A stretch of 64,000 bases of DNA. It comes from Natronomonas moolapensis 8.8.11 (GTDB lineage Archaea > Halobacteriota > Halobacteria > Halobacteriales > Haloarculaceae). Below are positions 42,939 to 51,966 of the stretch, in pieces; position 1 is the stretch's first letter; every line of letters starts with the position of its first letter. The notes beneath the pieces are model-generated. The model worked only from the letters and a program-made list of their open reading frames with translations, made no database searches and was not told the origin of the DNA. Made by a program: the position numbers and the translations under genes. Location: contig NC_020388.1 of the NCBI RefSeq assembly GCF_000591055.1, positions 2,728,001 through 2,792,000 of the forward strand, in the 5' to 3' direction.

Positions 42939-43706
42939 TCACTGTGGCTTCGTCGGGCGCGAACACCGCATGCAGAGCGTGTTGCCGGCAGCCCAGTTGA
43001 CGTCGGTGCTCCCGCAGTCGGGACAGCGGTGGTGATCGGTCGAGTACTCCGTCGTCCCACGAGGGGCAGCGAGGATGCCCGACTCGGTCACGCGCTCTAA
43101 CAACCCCGGGAACCGCTGTCGCTTGTAGGTCGGGCGCGCGGCGAGAAAGGCCCCGGGAGCGGCGGGATCGGAGCCGTGGAGATCCTCCCAGGTGACGGCG
43201 ATCTCGCCGTTATCGAGGGTTCTGGCGACCTGCTTGATCGGGGCGGCGGCGGCCTCGAAGAGCGGCGTCGTCCCCCAGTACTGCGGCCCCCGCTCCTCCG
43301 GCGGCGAGGACTCGTAGGCGTCGGCCGCCTCGTCGTACGCGGCGGCCGCGTCGCCGGTCCCTCCGATCGCCCGGAAGTCGGCGACGAACTCCGCGAGGCA
43401 GGCCCGCTGAACGGGTCGATCCAGGCCGGCGGCGAGGTCACGCGCGACGGCGATGCCCTCGACGCTCCGGCGGGTGGCCCGTTCGCCGGCCCCGGCCACG
43501 CGATAGCAGACGGCGGCGGTCGCCAGATACCCCACTCCGACCCCGACCCACCCCTTCGGATCGGGGGCGAACGGGTCGACGTCGGGGCGGGGGTCGGCGA
43601 GGACGCGCCGTCCGGCGCGGGTGTATTTGTCGCCCGCGACCTCGTAGGCGCGCTCGGCGATGGCCGCGACCGCGTCGCTTCGATGGCCGCCGTCAGGTGG
43701 ACTCAT
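42939..43706 (-). CDS. Helical repeat protein with C-terminal zinc ribbon
   Basis: This 255-residue protein has an Ala-rich helical body with TPR-like character (VAAIAERAYEVAGDKYTRAG, then ACLAEFVADFRAIGGTGDAAAAYDEAADAY). It ends in a C4 zinc ribbon (RCPDCGSTDVNW and TLCMRCSRPTKPQ). The family is not recognised. It is divergent from the membrane protein at 43831. Confidence 0.7.
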   Translation of the reverse strand: MSPPDGGHRSDAVAAIAERAYEVAGDKYTRAGRRVLADPRPDVDPFAPDPKGWVGVGVGYLATAAVCYRVAGAGERATRRSVEGIAVARDLAAGLDRPVQRACLAEFVADFRAIGGTGDAAAAYDEAADAYESSPPEERGPQYWGTTPLFEAAAAPIKQVARTLDNGEIAVTWEDLHGSDPAAPGAFLAARPTYKRQRFPGLLERVTESGILAAPRGTTEYSTDHHRCPDCGSTDVNWAAGNTLCMRCSRPTKPQ

Positions 43707-43830
43707 ACGTTCGTGTGGGACCGCGAGGAGACAACCGTTGTCCAACCAGACGAACGTGCCGGGATCGCCGGAGCTGTATCTGCGCACCCGGGTGGGAAAG
43801 ACCGATACCGCTTGCGACCCAACTGGCGGT

Positions 43831-44367
43831 ATGAGCCGCGATCGGACCCGGACGCGGGATCGTTCCGGGGACGCCGACGACGAGTTCGACGTCGAGTTCG
43901 AACCCGGCCCGGAGCTCGAGGCCGACGCCGACGCGGAGCGAGCGCAGGCGGGAGCCGAGGCGGCGTCTGGGGGAATCCGCGCCCGCGCCGCCGAGCGCGC
44001 CGGGACGGTGTTCGCTCCCCGGACCTTCCTCGCTGCGTTGCTCGTCACCGCCGGCGCGTTGGTCGCGACGAGTACCCTCGTTCCGCTTCCGGGGGCGGGG
44101 TTTGCGGGCGTCTTCGCCGCGGCCTTTCTGTTCGGGCTCGTCCTCGAGGAGCGCCGCTACGCCGAGACGGCGCTCGCGGGGGCGCTCGCGGCGGGGGGAA
44201 GCGCGTTCCTCGATTTCGCCGTCGTCGCCCTCGTCGGCGGGATCGGCCTCCCACTCGTGGCGGTCGCCGGGGGGGCGGGGGCGGTCGTCGCCGCGGCCGG
44301 GACGTACTTCGGTCGGGACCTCCGGGACGGACTGACGCGGGACATCTATAGTAACCATCGCAAGTGA
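43831..44367 (+). CDS. Membrane protein whose 3' end lies in the MITE-like repeat
   Basis: This 178-residue protein has a charged, acidic N-terminal third (about 1-60). About four hydrophobic segments follow (FLAALLVTAGALVATST, FAGVFAAAFLFGLVLEE, FLDFAVVALVGGIGLPLVAVAGG, AGAVVAAAGTYFGRDL). The family is unknown. The last residues YSNHRK and the stop codon are encoded by the 84-bp palindromic element at 44347-44430, so its C-terminus was probably altered by insertion. Confidence 0.7.
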   Translation: MSRDRTRTRDRSGDADDEFDVEFEPGPELEADADAERAQAGAEAASGGIRARAAERAGTVFAPRTFLAALLVTAGALVATSTLVPLPGAGFAGVFAAAFLFGLVLEERRYAETALAGALAAGGSAFLDFAVVALVGGIGLPLVAVAGGAGAVVAAAGTYFGRDLRDGLTRDIYSNHRK

Positions 44368-44430
44368 TTACACATCGATCGCACTGCCGTCGTGCGATCG
44401 AGTGTGCAGTGTCTTCCGATCGCTACTATA
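44347..44430 (+). mobile_element. 84-bp palindromic MITE-like element, copy B
   Basis: This copy runs from TATAGTA to TACTATA and is the reverse complement of 21291-21374 except for one base in the central loop. It fills the gap between the membrane protein and the convergent ArsR-type gene. The left end overlaps the coding end of the upstream gene. No direct flanking duplication is apparent. Confidence 0.75.
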
Positions 44431-44444
44431 GCCGCCGGTGGGAC

Positions 44445-45263
44445 TCACTCGTCGGTACGGAGCCGCCAGCGGCCGCCGCGACGCTCGACGACACCGTGTG
44501 CGGAGAGCCCCTCGAGGGCGTCGGTGACGACGTCGGGGGGCGCATCGACGCGCCTGGCGAGCGTGTCGACGGTCTCGGGGCCGTCGACCAGCGCCTGGAG
44601 CAGGTCGCCGTAGAACCGTCCGTCGACCCCCTCGAAGTGCGCGCTGATCCGGTCGAACGTCTGCGTGAGCCGACCCTGGACCCATCGTTGGGCCATCGAT
44701 AGCTCGTTTTCGAGGCGTTCGAGGCGTTCGAGGTCGGTGACGAGCCGGGGTAGCTCGGGCGTCTCGTCGCCCCCCCGATCGGGGCCCGGGATGTCGATGT
44801 CCGCATCGCCCTCCCGCTTGCCGTCGGTCGTGGCGTCGTCCCCGGCAGATCGGCCCTCGGTGCCGGTCGAGAACGCGTCCGCACTCGCCGGCGAGGCCGA
44901 CGCGTCAGCCGCGTCCGTCGCCCTCTCCTCGGCGCCGAGGTGCAGGGAGACGTACCGCCAGGAGGTGATGTCGAGGTTCGGCGAGGCCGAGTACGCGCTC
45001 TTTGTGCCGAACTCGTAGGGGGAGACGTTGACCTCGAGACGGAAATCCCGAGCGATCGAGAAGTACTTGCGGCGGCCGTCGTCGACGTGAGACTCGACCA
45101 ACCCTGCCTCGTCGAGTTTTCTGAGATGGTCGATGACCGCCTTTGGGCTCACCCCGAGATACTCGCTGATCTCCGTGACGTAGCAGGGCTTCCGCGAGAG
45201 CAACCGCAGGATGCGCCTGCGGTTTTCGTTGCCGAGGAGATCGAGGAGTGCCGCGGAGTCCAT
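44445..45263 (-). CDS. ArsR-family regulator with two winged-helix domains
   Basis: This 272-residue regulator has an N-terminal ArsR-type winged helix: LLDLLGNENRRRILRLLSRKPCYVTEISEYLGVSPKAVIDHLRKLDEAGLVES. A conserved strand-rich segment follows, then a low-complexity acidic linker (about 115-170), a helical region and a second winged helix at the C-terminus (YGDLLQALVDGPETVDTLARRVDAPPDVVTDALEGL). The signal is unknown. It is divergent from infB. Confidence 0.88.
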   Translation of the reverse strand: MDSAALLDLLGNENRRRILRLLSRKPCYVTEISEYLGVSPKAVIDHLRKLDEAGLVESHVDDGRRKYFSIARDFRLEVNVSPYEFGTKSAYSASPNLDITSWRYVSLHLGAEERATDAADASASPASADAFSTGTEGRSAGDDATTDGKREGDADIDIPGPDRGGDETPELPRLVTDLERLERLENELSMAQRWVQGRLTQTFDRISAHFEGVDGRFYGDLLQALVDGPETVDTLARRVDAPPDVVTDALEGLSAHGVVERRGGRWRLRTDE

Positions 45264-45459
45264 TGCCCTCGGATACGTCCCGGGGCAAAAAAAGCGTGAC
45301 GCGAGCGGTCCGGCGGGCGAAACCGGCGTCCGCACCCGCCACGATGCCGCGGGAAGCGGGATCGAGGGGGTGGCCGATCCGACACACGGTCGACGCTGCC
45401 GCGATCCGGGGCACCTCTCGATGGAAGTTGAAACCGTTATATGCTCCGGGGAGGCATAA

Positions 45460-45486
45460 ATGCACAAGGGGCTTTTCTATGTCTGA
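45460..45486 (+). other. Possible 8-codon upstream ORF overlapping the infB start
   Basis: An ATG at 45460 is preceded by a Shine-Dalgarno-like GGGGAGG at 45448-45454. It reads eight codons (MHKGLFYV) and stops at 45484-45486, just after the infB ATG at 45479. It might couple termination to infB initiation. A TATA-like GTTATATG at 45437 could instead place the transcript start inside it, which would make it irrelevant. Confidence 0.3.
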
Positions 45487-47290
45487 ATCCGACACCACCG
45501 ACGCCGCCGGAAGCGCGGAGCTGCGGACGCCGATCGTCGCCGTCCTCGGCCACGTCGATCACGGAAAGACCAGCCTGCTCGATGAGGTCCGCGGCTCGGC
45601 GGTCACGGCGGGCGAGGCCGGTGCGATCACCCAACACATCGGGGCGACGGCCGTCCCGCTGTCGACGATCTCCGATATCGCTGGCAACCTCGTCGATCCG
45701 GCGGACTTCGATCTGCCCGGCCTGCTGTTCATCGACACGCCGGGGCATCACTCGTTTTCGACGCTCCGCTCCCGGGGCGGGGCGCTGGCCGATATCGCCA
45801 TCCTCGTCGTGGACGTCAACGACGGCTTCCAGCCACAAACCCACGAGGCCCTCGACATTCTCAAGCGCACGCAGACCCCCTTCATCGTCGCTGCGAACAA
45901 AATCGATACGGTCCCCGGCTGGAACCCCAACCCCGACACGCCGGTGCAGGCCACGCTCGAGGCCCAAAGCGACCGCGCCGAGAACCGCCTCAACGAGCAA
46001 CTCTACGAGATCATCGGCCAGCTCTCCGAGGAGGGCTTCTCCGCCGATATGTACTGGCGGGTCCAGAACTTCCGGGAGAACATCGGTGTCGTCCCCGTCT
46101 CCGCCGAGACCGGTGAGGGGATCCCGGACCTGTTGACCGTCCTGATGGGGCTGTCCCAGCGGTATCTCAAATCCGAGATGTCGATCGACACCTCCGGTCC
46201 CGGCGTCGGGACTGTCCTCGAGGTCAAAGACGAGCGCGGGTTCGGCACCACACTCGACATCGTCCTCTACGACGGGGTGCTCCGCGACGACGACACCGTC
46301 GTCGTCGGTGGGAAGAACGACCCTATCGTCACGGACGTCCGGGCGCTGTTGCAACCCCGGCCGCTCGCCGAGATCCGCACCGAGAGCCAGTTCGAGCAGG
46401 TCGAGTCGGTCCGGGCGGCGGCGGGGATCAAGATCGCCGCCCCGGACCTCGACGACGCGATGGCGGGCGCACCCGTCCGGGTCGTCCGCGGCCGCGACCT
46501 CGAGACCGTCACCGCCGAGGTGCGGGCCGAACTCGCCGATATCGAGGTCGTCACCGAGGAGCAGGGCGTCGTCGTCAAGGCCGACACGCTCGGCTCGCTC
46601 GAGGCCATCGCGGCCGCCCTCGAGGAGGCGGAAATCCCCATCGTCCGCGCGGAGGTCGGCGACGTGGCCCCCCGCGACGTCGCGGTCGCCTCGACCGCCG
46701 AGGAGCCGAAACACGCCGCCGTCCTCGCGTTCAACGTCGACGTGCTCGAGGACGCCGTAGCGGAGATCGAACGGGTCGCCGAGGTCGATCTCTTCGAGGA
46801 CGACGTCATCTATCAGCTCGTCGAGGAGTACGAGGAGCACGTCGCGGCGATCGAGGACGCCCAACAGGAGCAGATCCTCGATAAGATCCAGCGGCCCTGC
46901 CGGTTTCGGATCCTCCAGGATCACACTTTCCGGCAGTCCAACCCCGCCGTCGTCGGCGTCGAGGTGCTCTCGGGGACGCTCAAGCGCAACTCCCGGGTCG
47001 TCAAGTGGAACGGCAACGAACCCGAGCGCGTCGGCGAGTTGAAGTCCCTGCAGGACGCCGGCGAGGACGTCGACTCGGCGCGCGCCGGCGAGTCAGTCGC
47101 TGCCTCCGTCGACGGGCCGACCGTCGGCCGCCAGATCGAGGAGGGCGACGAACTCTGGAGCGAGCTCCCCGAGAAACACGCGAAGATCCTCGAACAGGAG
47201 CTGGCCGACGAGATCCCCGCCGACGAACTCGAGGCGCTGCGGATGTACCTGGACAAGCGCCGCAAGCGCGATCCGTTCTGGGGGAAGTAG
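45479..47290 (+). CDS. infB: Translation initiation factor IF-2 (aIF5B)
   Basis: This 603-residue GTPase joins ribosomal subunits and stabilises initiator tRNA. G-domain motifs are GHVDHGKTSLLD (G1), ITQHIGATAVPL (switch I), IDTPGHHSF (G3) and ANKID (G4). Domains II-IV follow, with VVKADTLGSLEAIAAALEEA and a C-terminal FWGK. The start MSESDTTDAAGS at 45479 gives the normal archaeal length. The 215-bp upstream gap holds the divergent promoters and the possible small upstream ORF. Confidence 0.95.
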   Translation: MSESDTTDAAGSAELRTPIVAVLGHVDHGKTSLLDEVRGSAVTAGEAGAITQHIGATAVPLSTISDIAGNLVDPADFDLPGLLFIDTPGHHSFSTLRSRGGALADIAILVVDVNDGFQPQTHEALDILKRTQTPFIVAANKIDTVPGWNPNPDTPVQATLEAQSDRAENRLNEQLYEIIGQLSEEGFSADMYWRVQNFRENIGVVPVSAETGEGIPDLLTVLMGLSQRYLKSEMSIDTSGPGVGTVLEVKDERGFGTTLDIVLYDGVLRDDDTVVVGGKNDPIVTDVRALLQPRPLAEIRTESQFEQVESVRAAAGIKIAAPDLDDAMAGAPVRVVRGRDLETVTAEVRAELADIEVVTEEQGVVVKADTLGSLEAIAAALEEAEIPIVRAEVGDVAPRDVAVASTAEEPKHAAVLAFNVDVLEDAVAEIERVAEVDLFEDDVIYQLVEEYEEHVAAIEDAQQEQILDKIQRPCRFRILQDHTFRQSNPAVVGVEVLSGTLKRNSRVVKWNGNEPERVGELKSLQDAGEDVDSARAGESVAASVDGPTVGRQIEEGDELWSELPEKHAKILEQELADEIPADELEALRMYLDKRRKRDPFWGK

Positions 47291-47580
47291 GCGTTCGTGG
47301 AGTGCGGTCCTCGGTCGCGGTACAGTTCGGTCGCATCGGCTCCGAACACCCCGGCGACGCCCTCGATCGCCGACGGCGTGTCCGCCTCGCGCTCGACGAC
47401 GGTCGAGATCCGGTTCGCGAGCGGCCGGTGGCTGGCGGGGCCGTCGCGGGGGGCGACGTCGGTCGCGCCCGCCTCGATGTCCTCGGCGGCGAAGCGTCCG
47501 TCCGCGTCCTCCAGCCCGGTCGTGACCGCCGGATCGTCGCCGACGTAGAGGAGCGTGAGGACGCCGGACGGTTCAGCCAT
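47291..47580 (-). pseudogene. Remnant of a haloarchaeal signalling gene (receiver/GAF-like N-terminus)
   Basis: An antisense-side frame starts at 47580 with a receiver-like N-terminus, VLTLLYVGDDPAVTTGLEDADGRF. This resembles the first residues of haloarchaeal PAS/GAF kinases or Bat proteins. After about 40 residues the similarity fades, and the frame then runs into infB. No receiver core or kinase domain remains. It is most likely a decayed fragment; a functional short protein cannot be excluded. It occupies the 344-bp gap between infB and rnz. Confidence 0.4.
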
Positions 47581-47634
47581 ACCACGGAGTGTGGATGACG
47601 AATGGTTCGGCTTTCGGTCGGAGCCGAGCGGATC

Positions 47635-48642
47635 TCACGGGGGATCGCGGTCGGTCCCGCCATCGGCGTCGGAATCAGCGTCGGCCTCGGACTCGGCCCC
47701 GGAGTCGGGGTCCCCCGTCGCGTCGGGGTACGGTACGTCCACTTCGTCGCCGTCCTCCGGCACGAACGCCTCGCCGTCGAAGGCCTCGCGGGCCTCCCGT
47801 TCGAGGGGGGCGACGCTGCCGGCGTACCGCGAGGAGACGTGCACGAGAGCGAGCCGCGCCGCGTCGGCCCGGGCGGCGAGTTTGGCGGCCTCGGCCGCCG
47901 TCGAGTGGGCGGTGCGGCGGGCGCGGTCGGCGTTGTCGGACGCGAAAGTCGCGTCGTGTATCAGCAGGTCCGCCCCCGCGGCGAGGTCGACAGTCCGGTC
48001 GGTCGGTCGGGTGTCGCCGGTGTAGACGACGGTCCGGCCGGGGCGAGGGTCGCCGACCACCTGCTCGGGGTCGACGACCGTCCCGTCGTCGAGTTCGACG
48101 GCCTCGCCCGCGTGGAGTCGTTGGAACATCGGGCCGACGGGCACGCCCAGCGCCTCGGCTCGCTCGCGGTCGAAACGCCCCTTCCGATCGGCCTCGATCA
48201 AGACGTACCCCACGGATCGGGTGTCGTGATCCGTCGCGAAGGCGACGACCTCGTAGCCGTCGCCCTCGCGGACGGTGTCGCCATCGGCGGCAGCCTCGAT
48301 CCGAACCGGAAACGACTGGTGGCCGGCGGCGGCCTCGAGCAGCCGCCGTACCCGTCCGCCGGCGCCGTCGGGTGCGTGGATCGTCAGGGCGGCCTCGCGG
48401 TCGTTGAACTCCATCGTCTGGAGGAGACCGGGCAGCCCGAGCGTGTGGTCGCCGTGAAGGTGGGTGAGAAAGACGTCGGAGACGCCGAATCCGGTCCCGA
48501 AGCGCATCATCTGGCGTTGGGTCCCCTCGCCGCAGTCGAACAGAAAGCGCTCGCCCTCCCGCCGGAGGAACGCCGAACTCGTGTTCCGTCGGGTCGTCGG
48601 CACCGCGCCGCCCGTCCCGAGAAACGTCACCCGAAGCGACAT
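47635..48642 (-). CDS. rnz: Ribonuclease Z
   Basis: This 335-residue MBL-fold tRNA 3'-processing endonuclease has SLRVTFLGTGGAVPTTRRNTSSAFL, the zinc motif FLTHLHGDHTLGLPGLLQTM and further ligands in VVYTGDTRPTD and LLIHDATFASD. The HST motif is in ARRTAHSTAAEAAKLA. A 30-residue acidic tail is halophile-specific. ATG at 48642 is chosen. It is divergent from the AAA ATPase gene. Confidence 0.94.
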   Translation of the reverse strand: MSLRVTFLGTGGAVPTTRRNTSSAFLRREGERFLFDCGEGTQRQMMRFGTGFGVSDVFLTHLHGDHTLGLPGLLQTMEFNDREAALTIHAPDGAGGRVRRLLEAAAGHQSFPVRIEAAADGDTVREGDGYEVVAFATDHDTRSVGYVLIEADRKGRFDRERAEALGVPVGPMFQRLHAGEAVELDDGTVVDPEQVVGDPRPGRTVVYTGDTRPTDRTVDLAAGADLLIHDATFASDNADRARRTAHSTAAEAAKLAARADAARLALVHVSSRYAGSVAPLEREAREAFDGEAFVPEDGDEVDVPYPDATGDPDSGAESEADADSDADGGTDRDPP

Positions 48643-48789
48643 ACACCCACTGAACGGCGGGACAAATAAACCGACTTCGGTGTCGGGAGCGAAACGGTCT
48701 CGAACGCGTCCCGCGCGGAGGGGCCAGCGAGACGCCGGTATCGCGGCTTTCGACGGGCTTATACACCCGCCGTGGCAAGCGTAGTGGGA

Positions 48790-50100
48790 ATGAGCAGCCC
48801 CGAACTCGATGTCGTTGAGTTCCTGTTGACTGCGGCCATCTACACCGAAAACCGCGACTTCGACGAGCGCGATCTGCCGCCCCGGTATCGGCGGGTCTTC
48901 TGGGAGGGCGGCGAGGTCGAGCGGCCGCTGACGACGACGACGAACACCGCCGCCGCCGCCACCGGCGTCGACCGGCCCTGGGAGGCCATCTCCGGGCTGA
49001 TGTTCACCGACCGCGACGACTTCTCGGGGAAGATCGAGTTCAGCGACCGCGAGATGGCCGAGTCGTGGTTTCTCGAACGGACCGACGCCGACACCCTGCG
49101 CGGCAACCCGACGCTCGCGTACGCCTTCGGCGACGAAGCCGGGGTCGACTACGACGCCGCCCGCGAGCAGAACCGGCCGATCCACGCCGACCGGGTCTGG
49201 ATCGACTCGCTTCTGGAGGAGATGTTCGACGAGGACGAACAGGAGATGCTCGACCTCGTCGATATCCGCGCCCCCGAGGAGATCGAGATGACCCTCGAGG
49301 ACCTCGTGTTGACCGACGATCAAGAAAACGAGATCCACAAGGTCGTCAAGGCGATCGAACACCGCGATTACCTCGCCGAGATCGGCCTCCGTGAGATCGG
49401 CAAGCTGCTGTTCGTCGGGCCGCCGGGAACCGGCAAGACGTCCGTGGCCCGCGCGCTCGCGCAGGATCTCGATCTCCCCTTCGTCGAGGTGAAGCTCTCG
49501 ATGATCACGAGCCAGTACCTCGGCGAGACGGCGAAAAACGTCGACAAGACCTTCGAGATCGCAAAACGGCTCTCGCCGTGTATCCTCTTCATGGACGAGT
49601 TCGACTTCGTCGCCAAAACGCGCTCCTCGGACGAGCACGCCGCGATCAAACGCGCGGTCAACACGCTGTTGAAGAGCATCGACGAGATTTCGTTGATCCA
49701 AGACGACGTGTTGTTGATCGGCGCGACGAACCACCCCGACCAACTCGACGCGGCAGCGTGGCGGCGCTTCGACGAGATCGTCAACTTCCCGAAGCCCGAC
49801 TCGGGAATGCGCGCCGACATCCTGCAGATCGTCACCCGGCGGATGGACATCGAGGACTTCGATCCGGCGGCGCTCGCCGACGCGACGGAGGGGCTGACCG
49901 GTAGCGATCTCCGACTCGTGCTCCGGGAGGCGGTACTCGATGCGCTGACCGAAGAGCGGACGACGCTGACACAGTCGGACCTCCTCGACGCCATCGAGGG
50001 CTTCGAGGAGCGGGACAACCTCAAGAACATGGATATGATCGAGGGCGACGCGGACGCGTTGGTGGCGGGCGGGTCCGACGGCCACGACCACGACCACTGA
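48790..50100 (+). CDS. Single-AAA ATPase, halophile-specific
   Basis: This 436-residue protein has a 170-residue N-terminal domain of unknown type and one AAA module: Walker A LLFVGPPGTGKTSVARAL, Walker B CILFMDEFDFVAK and sensor 1 LLIGATNHPDQLD, with the arginine-finger region AAAWRRFDEIVNF. A winged C-domain with LTGSDLRLVLREAV follows. The tail GHDHDH is His-rich. It is similar to proteasome-regulatory or Cdc48-type AAA proteins but lacks their N-domains. The following MBL gene overlaps its stop (TGATG). Confidence 0.85.
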   Translation: MSSPELDVVEFLLTAAIYTENRDFDERDLPPRYRRVFWEGGEVERPLTTTTNTAAAATGVDRPWEAISGLMFTDRDDFSGKIEFSDREMAESWFLERTDADTLRGNPTLAYAFGDEAGVDYDAAREQNRPIHADRVWIDSLLEEMFDEDEQEMLDLVDIRAPEEIEMTLEDLVLTDDQENEIHKVVKAIEHRDYLAEIGLREIGKLLFVGPPGTGKTSVARALAQDLDLPFVEVKLSMITSQYLGETAKNVDKTFEIAKRLSPCILFMDEFDFVAKTRSSDEHAAIKRAVNTLLKSIDEISLIQDDVLLIGATNHPDQLDAAAWRRFDEIVNFPKPDSGMRADILQIVTRRMDIEDFDPAALADATEGLTGSDLRLVLREAVLDALTEERTTLTQSDLLDAIEGFEERDNLKNMDMIEGDADALVAGGSDGHDHDH

Positions 50101-50924
50101 TGGACGTCACGCTGCTCGGCACCGGCGACACGACGGGGACGCCCACCCCGAAGTGCGGCTGTGACACCTGCGCCCGCGCCCGTGAGCGCGACGTCGAGCG
50201 CACGCGGTTTTCCGTCCACGTCCGCAACGAGCGAACCGACGAATCGCTGCTCGTCGACGCCAGCCCCGATTTCCGCTATCAGTTTCTGGCCCACGACGTG
50301 GCCTTGCCCGACGCGATCCTCATCAGCCACATCCACTTCGATCACCTCGACGGCCTGGGGAACGCCTATCGGCTGGTCGACGACGTGCCGGTGTTCGCCG
50401 CCGACGAGACCGACCCGATGACGGGCCGAAGCGTCGCGGGGACGGTCTCGGAAAAGTACCACTATCTCGATACGATCACCGTCGAGCCGCGCTCGCCGTT
50501 CGGTTCCTTCGAGACCTGTGGCTTCGAGGTGACGCTCGTCCCCGTCGAGCACCCACCGCTTTTGTGCTATGGGCTCTCCATCGAGGACCCCGAAACCGGC
50601 GCGAAACTGTCGATATCCGGCGATACGAACTACGGCATCACGGCGGCCGCCCGCGACGTCCTCCGGAACCCGGATCTACTCTTCGCGGACGGCATCGTCC
50701 CCGCCGCCCACGCGGAGGCCCACCCGGCAGGCGGGGACCACCCCGACGAGGAGGGCGTCTACCGAACGTTCGGGAGCAAACACATGACCGTCGAGGGGGC
50801 TCGGGCGCTGGCGGCGGACCTCGACGCCGACGACTACCGGCTCGTGCATCTCTCCCATTACATTCCCGCCGAGACGGCTTTCGAAGGGGATATGGCCGTC
50901 GACGGCGATCGATTCGAAATATAA
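50100..50924 (+). CDS. MBL-fold phosphodiesterase, PhnP-like
   Basis: This 274-residue metallo-beta-lactamase-fold hydrolase of the PhnP branch starts MDVTLLGTGDTTGTPTPKCGCDTC, with a zinc-type Cys pair. The metal motif is HIHFDHLDGLG, with further ligands in LLVDASPDFR and SGDTNYG, and LSHYIP near the end. PhnP cleaves cyclic ribose phosphates; the substrate here is unproven. Its ATG shares a base with the AAA ATPase stop. Confidence 0.85.
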   Translation: MDVTLLGTGDTTGTPTPKCGCDTCARARERDVERTRFSVHVRNERTDESLLVDASPDFRYQFLAHDVALPDAILISHIHFDHLDGLGNAYRLVDDVPVFAADETDPMTGRSVAGTVSEKYHYLDTITVEPRSPFGSFETCGFEVTLVPVEHPPLLCYGLSIEDPETGAKLSISGDTNYGITAAARDVLRNPDLLFADGIVPAAHAEAHPAGGDHPDEEGVYRTFGSKHMTVEGARALAADLDADDYRLVHLSHYIPAETAFEGDMAVDGDRFEI

Positions 50925-51006
50925 CCGACCGCCGCGGGAGACCGGGGACGCCCCCTCACGAGTGGCGAACAGCAGCCTTTAGGCCAGAGACACTCCCATC
51001 TTCTGT

Positions 51007-51966
51007 ATGGTCATCGACGCTTCAGACGTCCGCCGTCGGTACGGGGAGACGGTCGCTCTCGACGGCGTCTCCTTCGCCGTGGACGCGGGGGAGATTTTCT
51101 CGCTCATCGGCCCGAACGGCGCCGGCAAGACGACGCTCATCCGGGCGCTGTTCGGAACGACCGACGCCGAGGGCGATATCTCCGTCTTCGGTCGGCCGCC
51201 GACAGAGGTCGAGCGCGGCCGAGTCGGCCTGCTGCCACAGGAGTTCACACCCGCCGACCGACTCACCGCCCAGGAGTTGATCGCGTACTACGCCGGGCTC
51301 TACGACGACGCGAGAGATCCCGAGGCGGTGCTCGCGGACGTCGGGTTGGCCGACAGCGCCGGGACGTTCTACGAGAACCTCTCGGGCGGCCAAAAGCGCC
51401 GCGCCTGCGTCGGATCGACGCTCGTCAACGACCCCGAGTTGCTCGTCCTCGACGAGCCGACGACCGGGATCGATCCGACGGGGCGCCGAGAGCTGTGGCG
51501 GCTCATCGAGGGGCTCGCAGACGGCGGAACGACCGTCCTGTTGACCACCCACTACATGGACGAAGCCGAGGAGTTGGCCGACCGCGTCGGGCTGTTGGCC
51601 GACGGCAAACTCGTCGCGCTCGGGTCGCCAGCCGAACTCGTCGAGCGTCACGGCGGCGACAGCCGCGTCGTGATCGAGGCCGACGACGACCGGGCCGGCG
51701 AGGACGCCCTCCGGAAGGCGGGCTACGCGCCGATCGACACCGGCCGGCACGTCTCGGTGCCCGCCGACGCGACCGAAATCCCGGCGATCGTCGAGCGCCT
51801 CTCCGAGGCCGGGATCGGCTACGAAGGGGTGGCCTGGCGGCAGCCGAGCCTCGACGACGCCTACGCCACCCTGACTGGGACGGGCGCCCACGGAGGCCTC
51901 GAAGACGGAGGGGAGACGCCCCCGGAGGCGACGACCACCGACGCGGCCCCGGAGGGTCGGGCGTGA
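51007..51966 (+). CDS. ABC transporter ATP-binding protein (ABC-2 type)
   Basis: This 319-residue ATPase subunit has Walker A IGPNGAGKTTLIRAL, signature LSGGQKRRACVG, Walker B LLVLDEPTTGIDP and the H-loop His in LLTTHYMDEAEEL. The C-terminal extension is acidic. It is a DRA/NodI-like exporter ATPase. The permease start overlaps its stop by 4 bp (GTGA). Confidence 0.93.
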   Translation: MVIDASDVRRRYGETVALDGVSFAVDAGEIFSLIGPNGAGKTTLIRALFGTTDAEGDISVFGRPPTEVERGRVGLLPQEFTPADRLTAQELIAYYAGLYDDARDPEAVLADVGLADSAGTFYENLSGGQKRRACVGSTLVNDPELLVLDEPTTGIDPTGRRELWRLIEGLADGGTTVLLTTHYMDEAEELADRVGLLADGKLVALGSPAELVERHGGDSRVVIEADDDRAGEDALRKAGYAPIDTGRHVSVPADATEIPAIVERLSEAGIGYEGVAWRQPSLDDAYATLTGTGAHGGLEDGGETPPEATTTDAAPEGRA

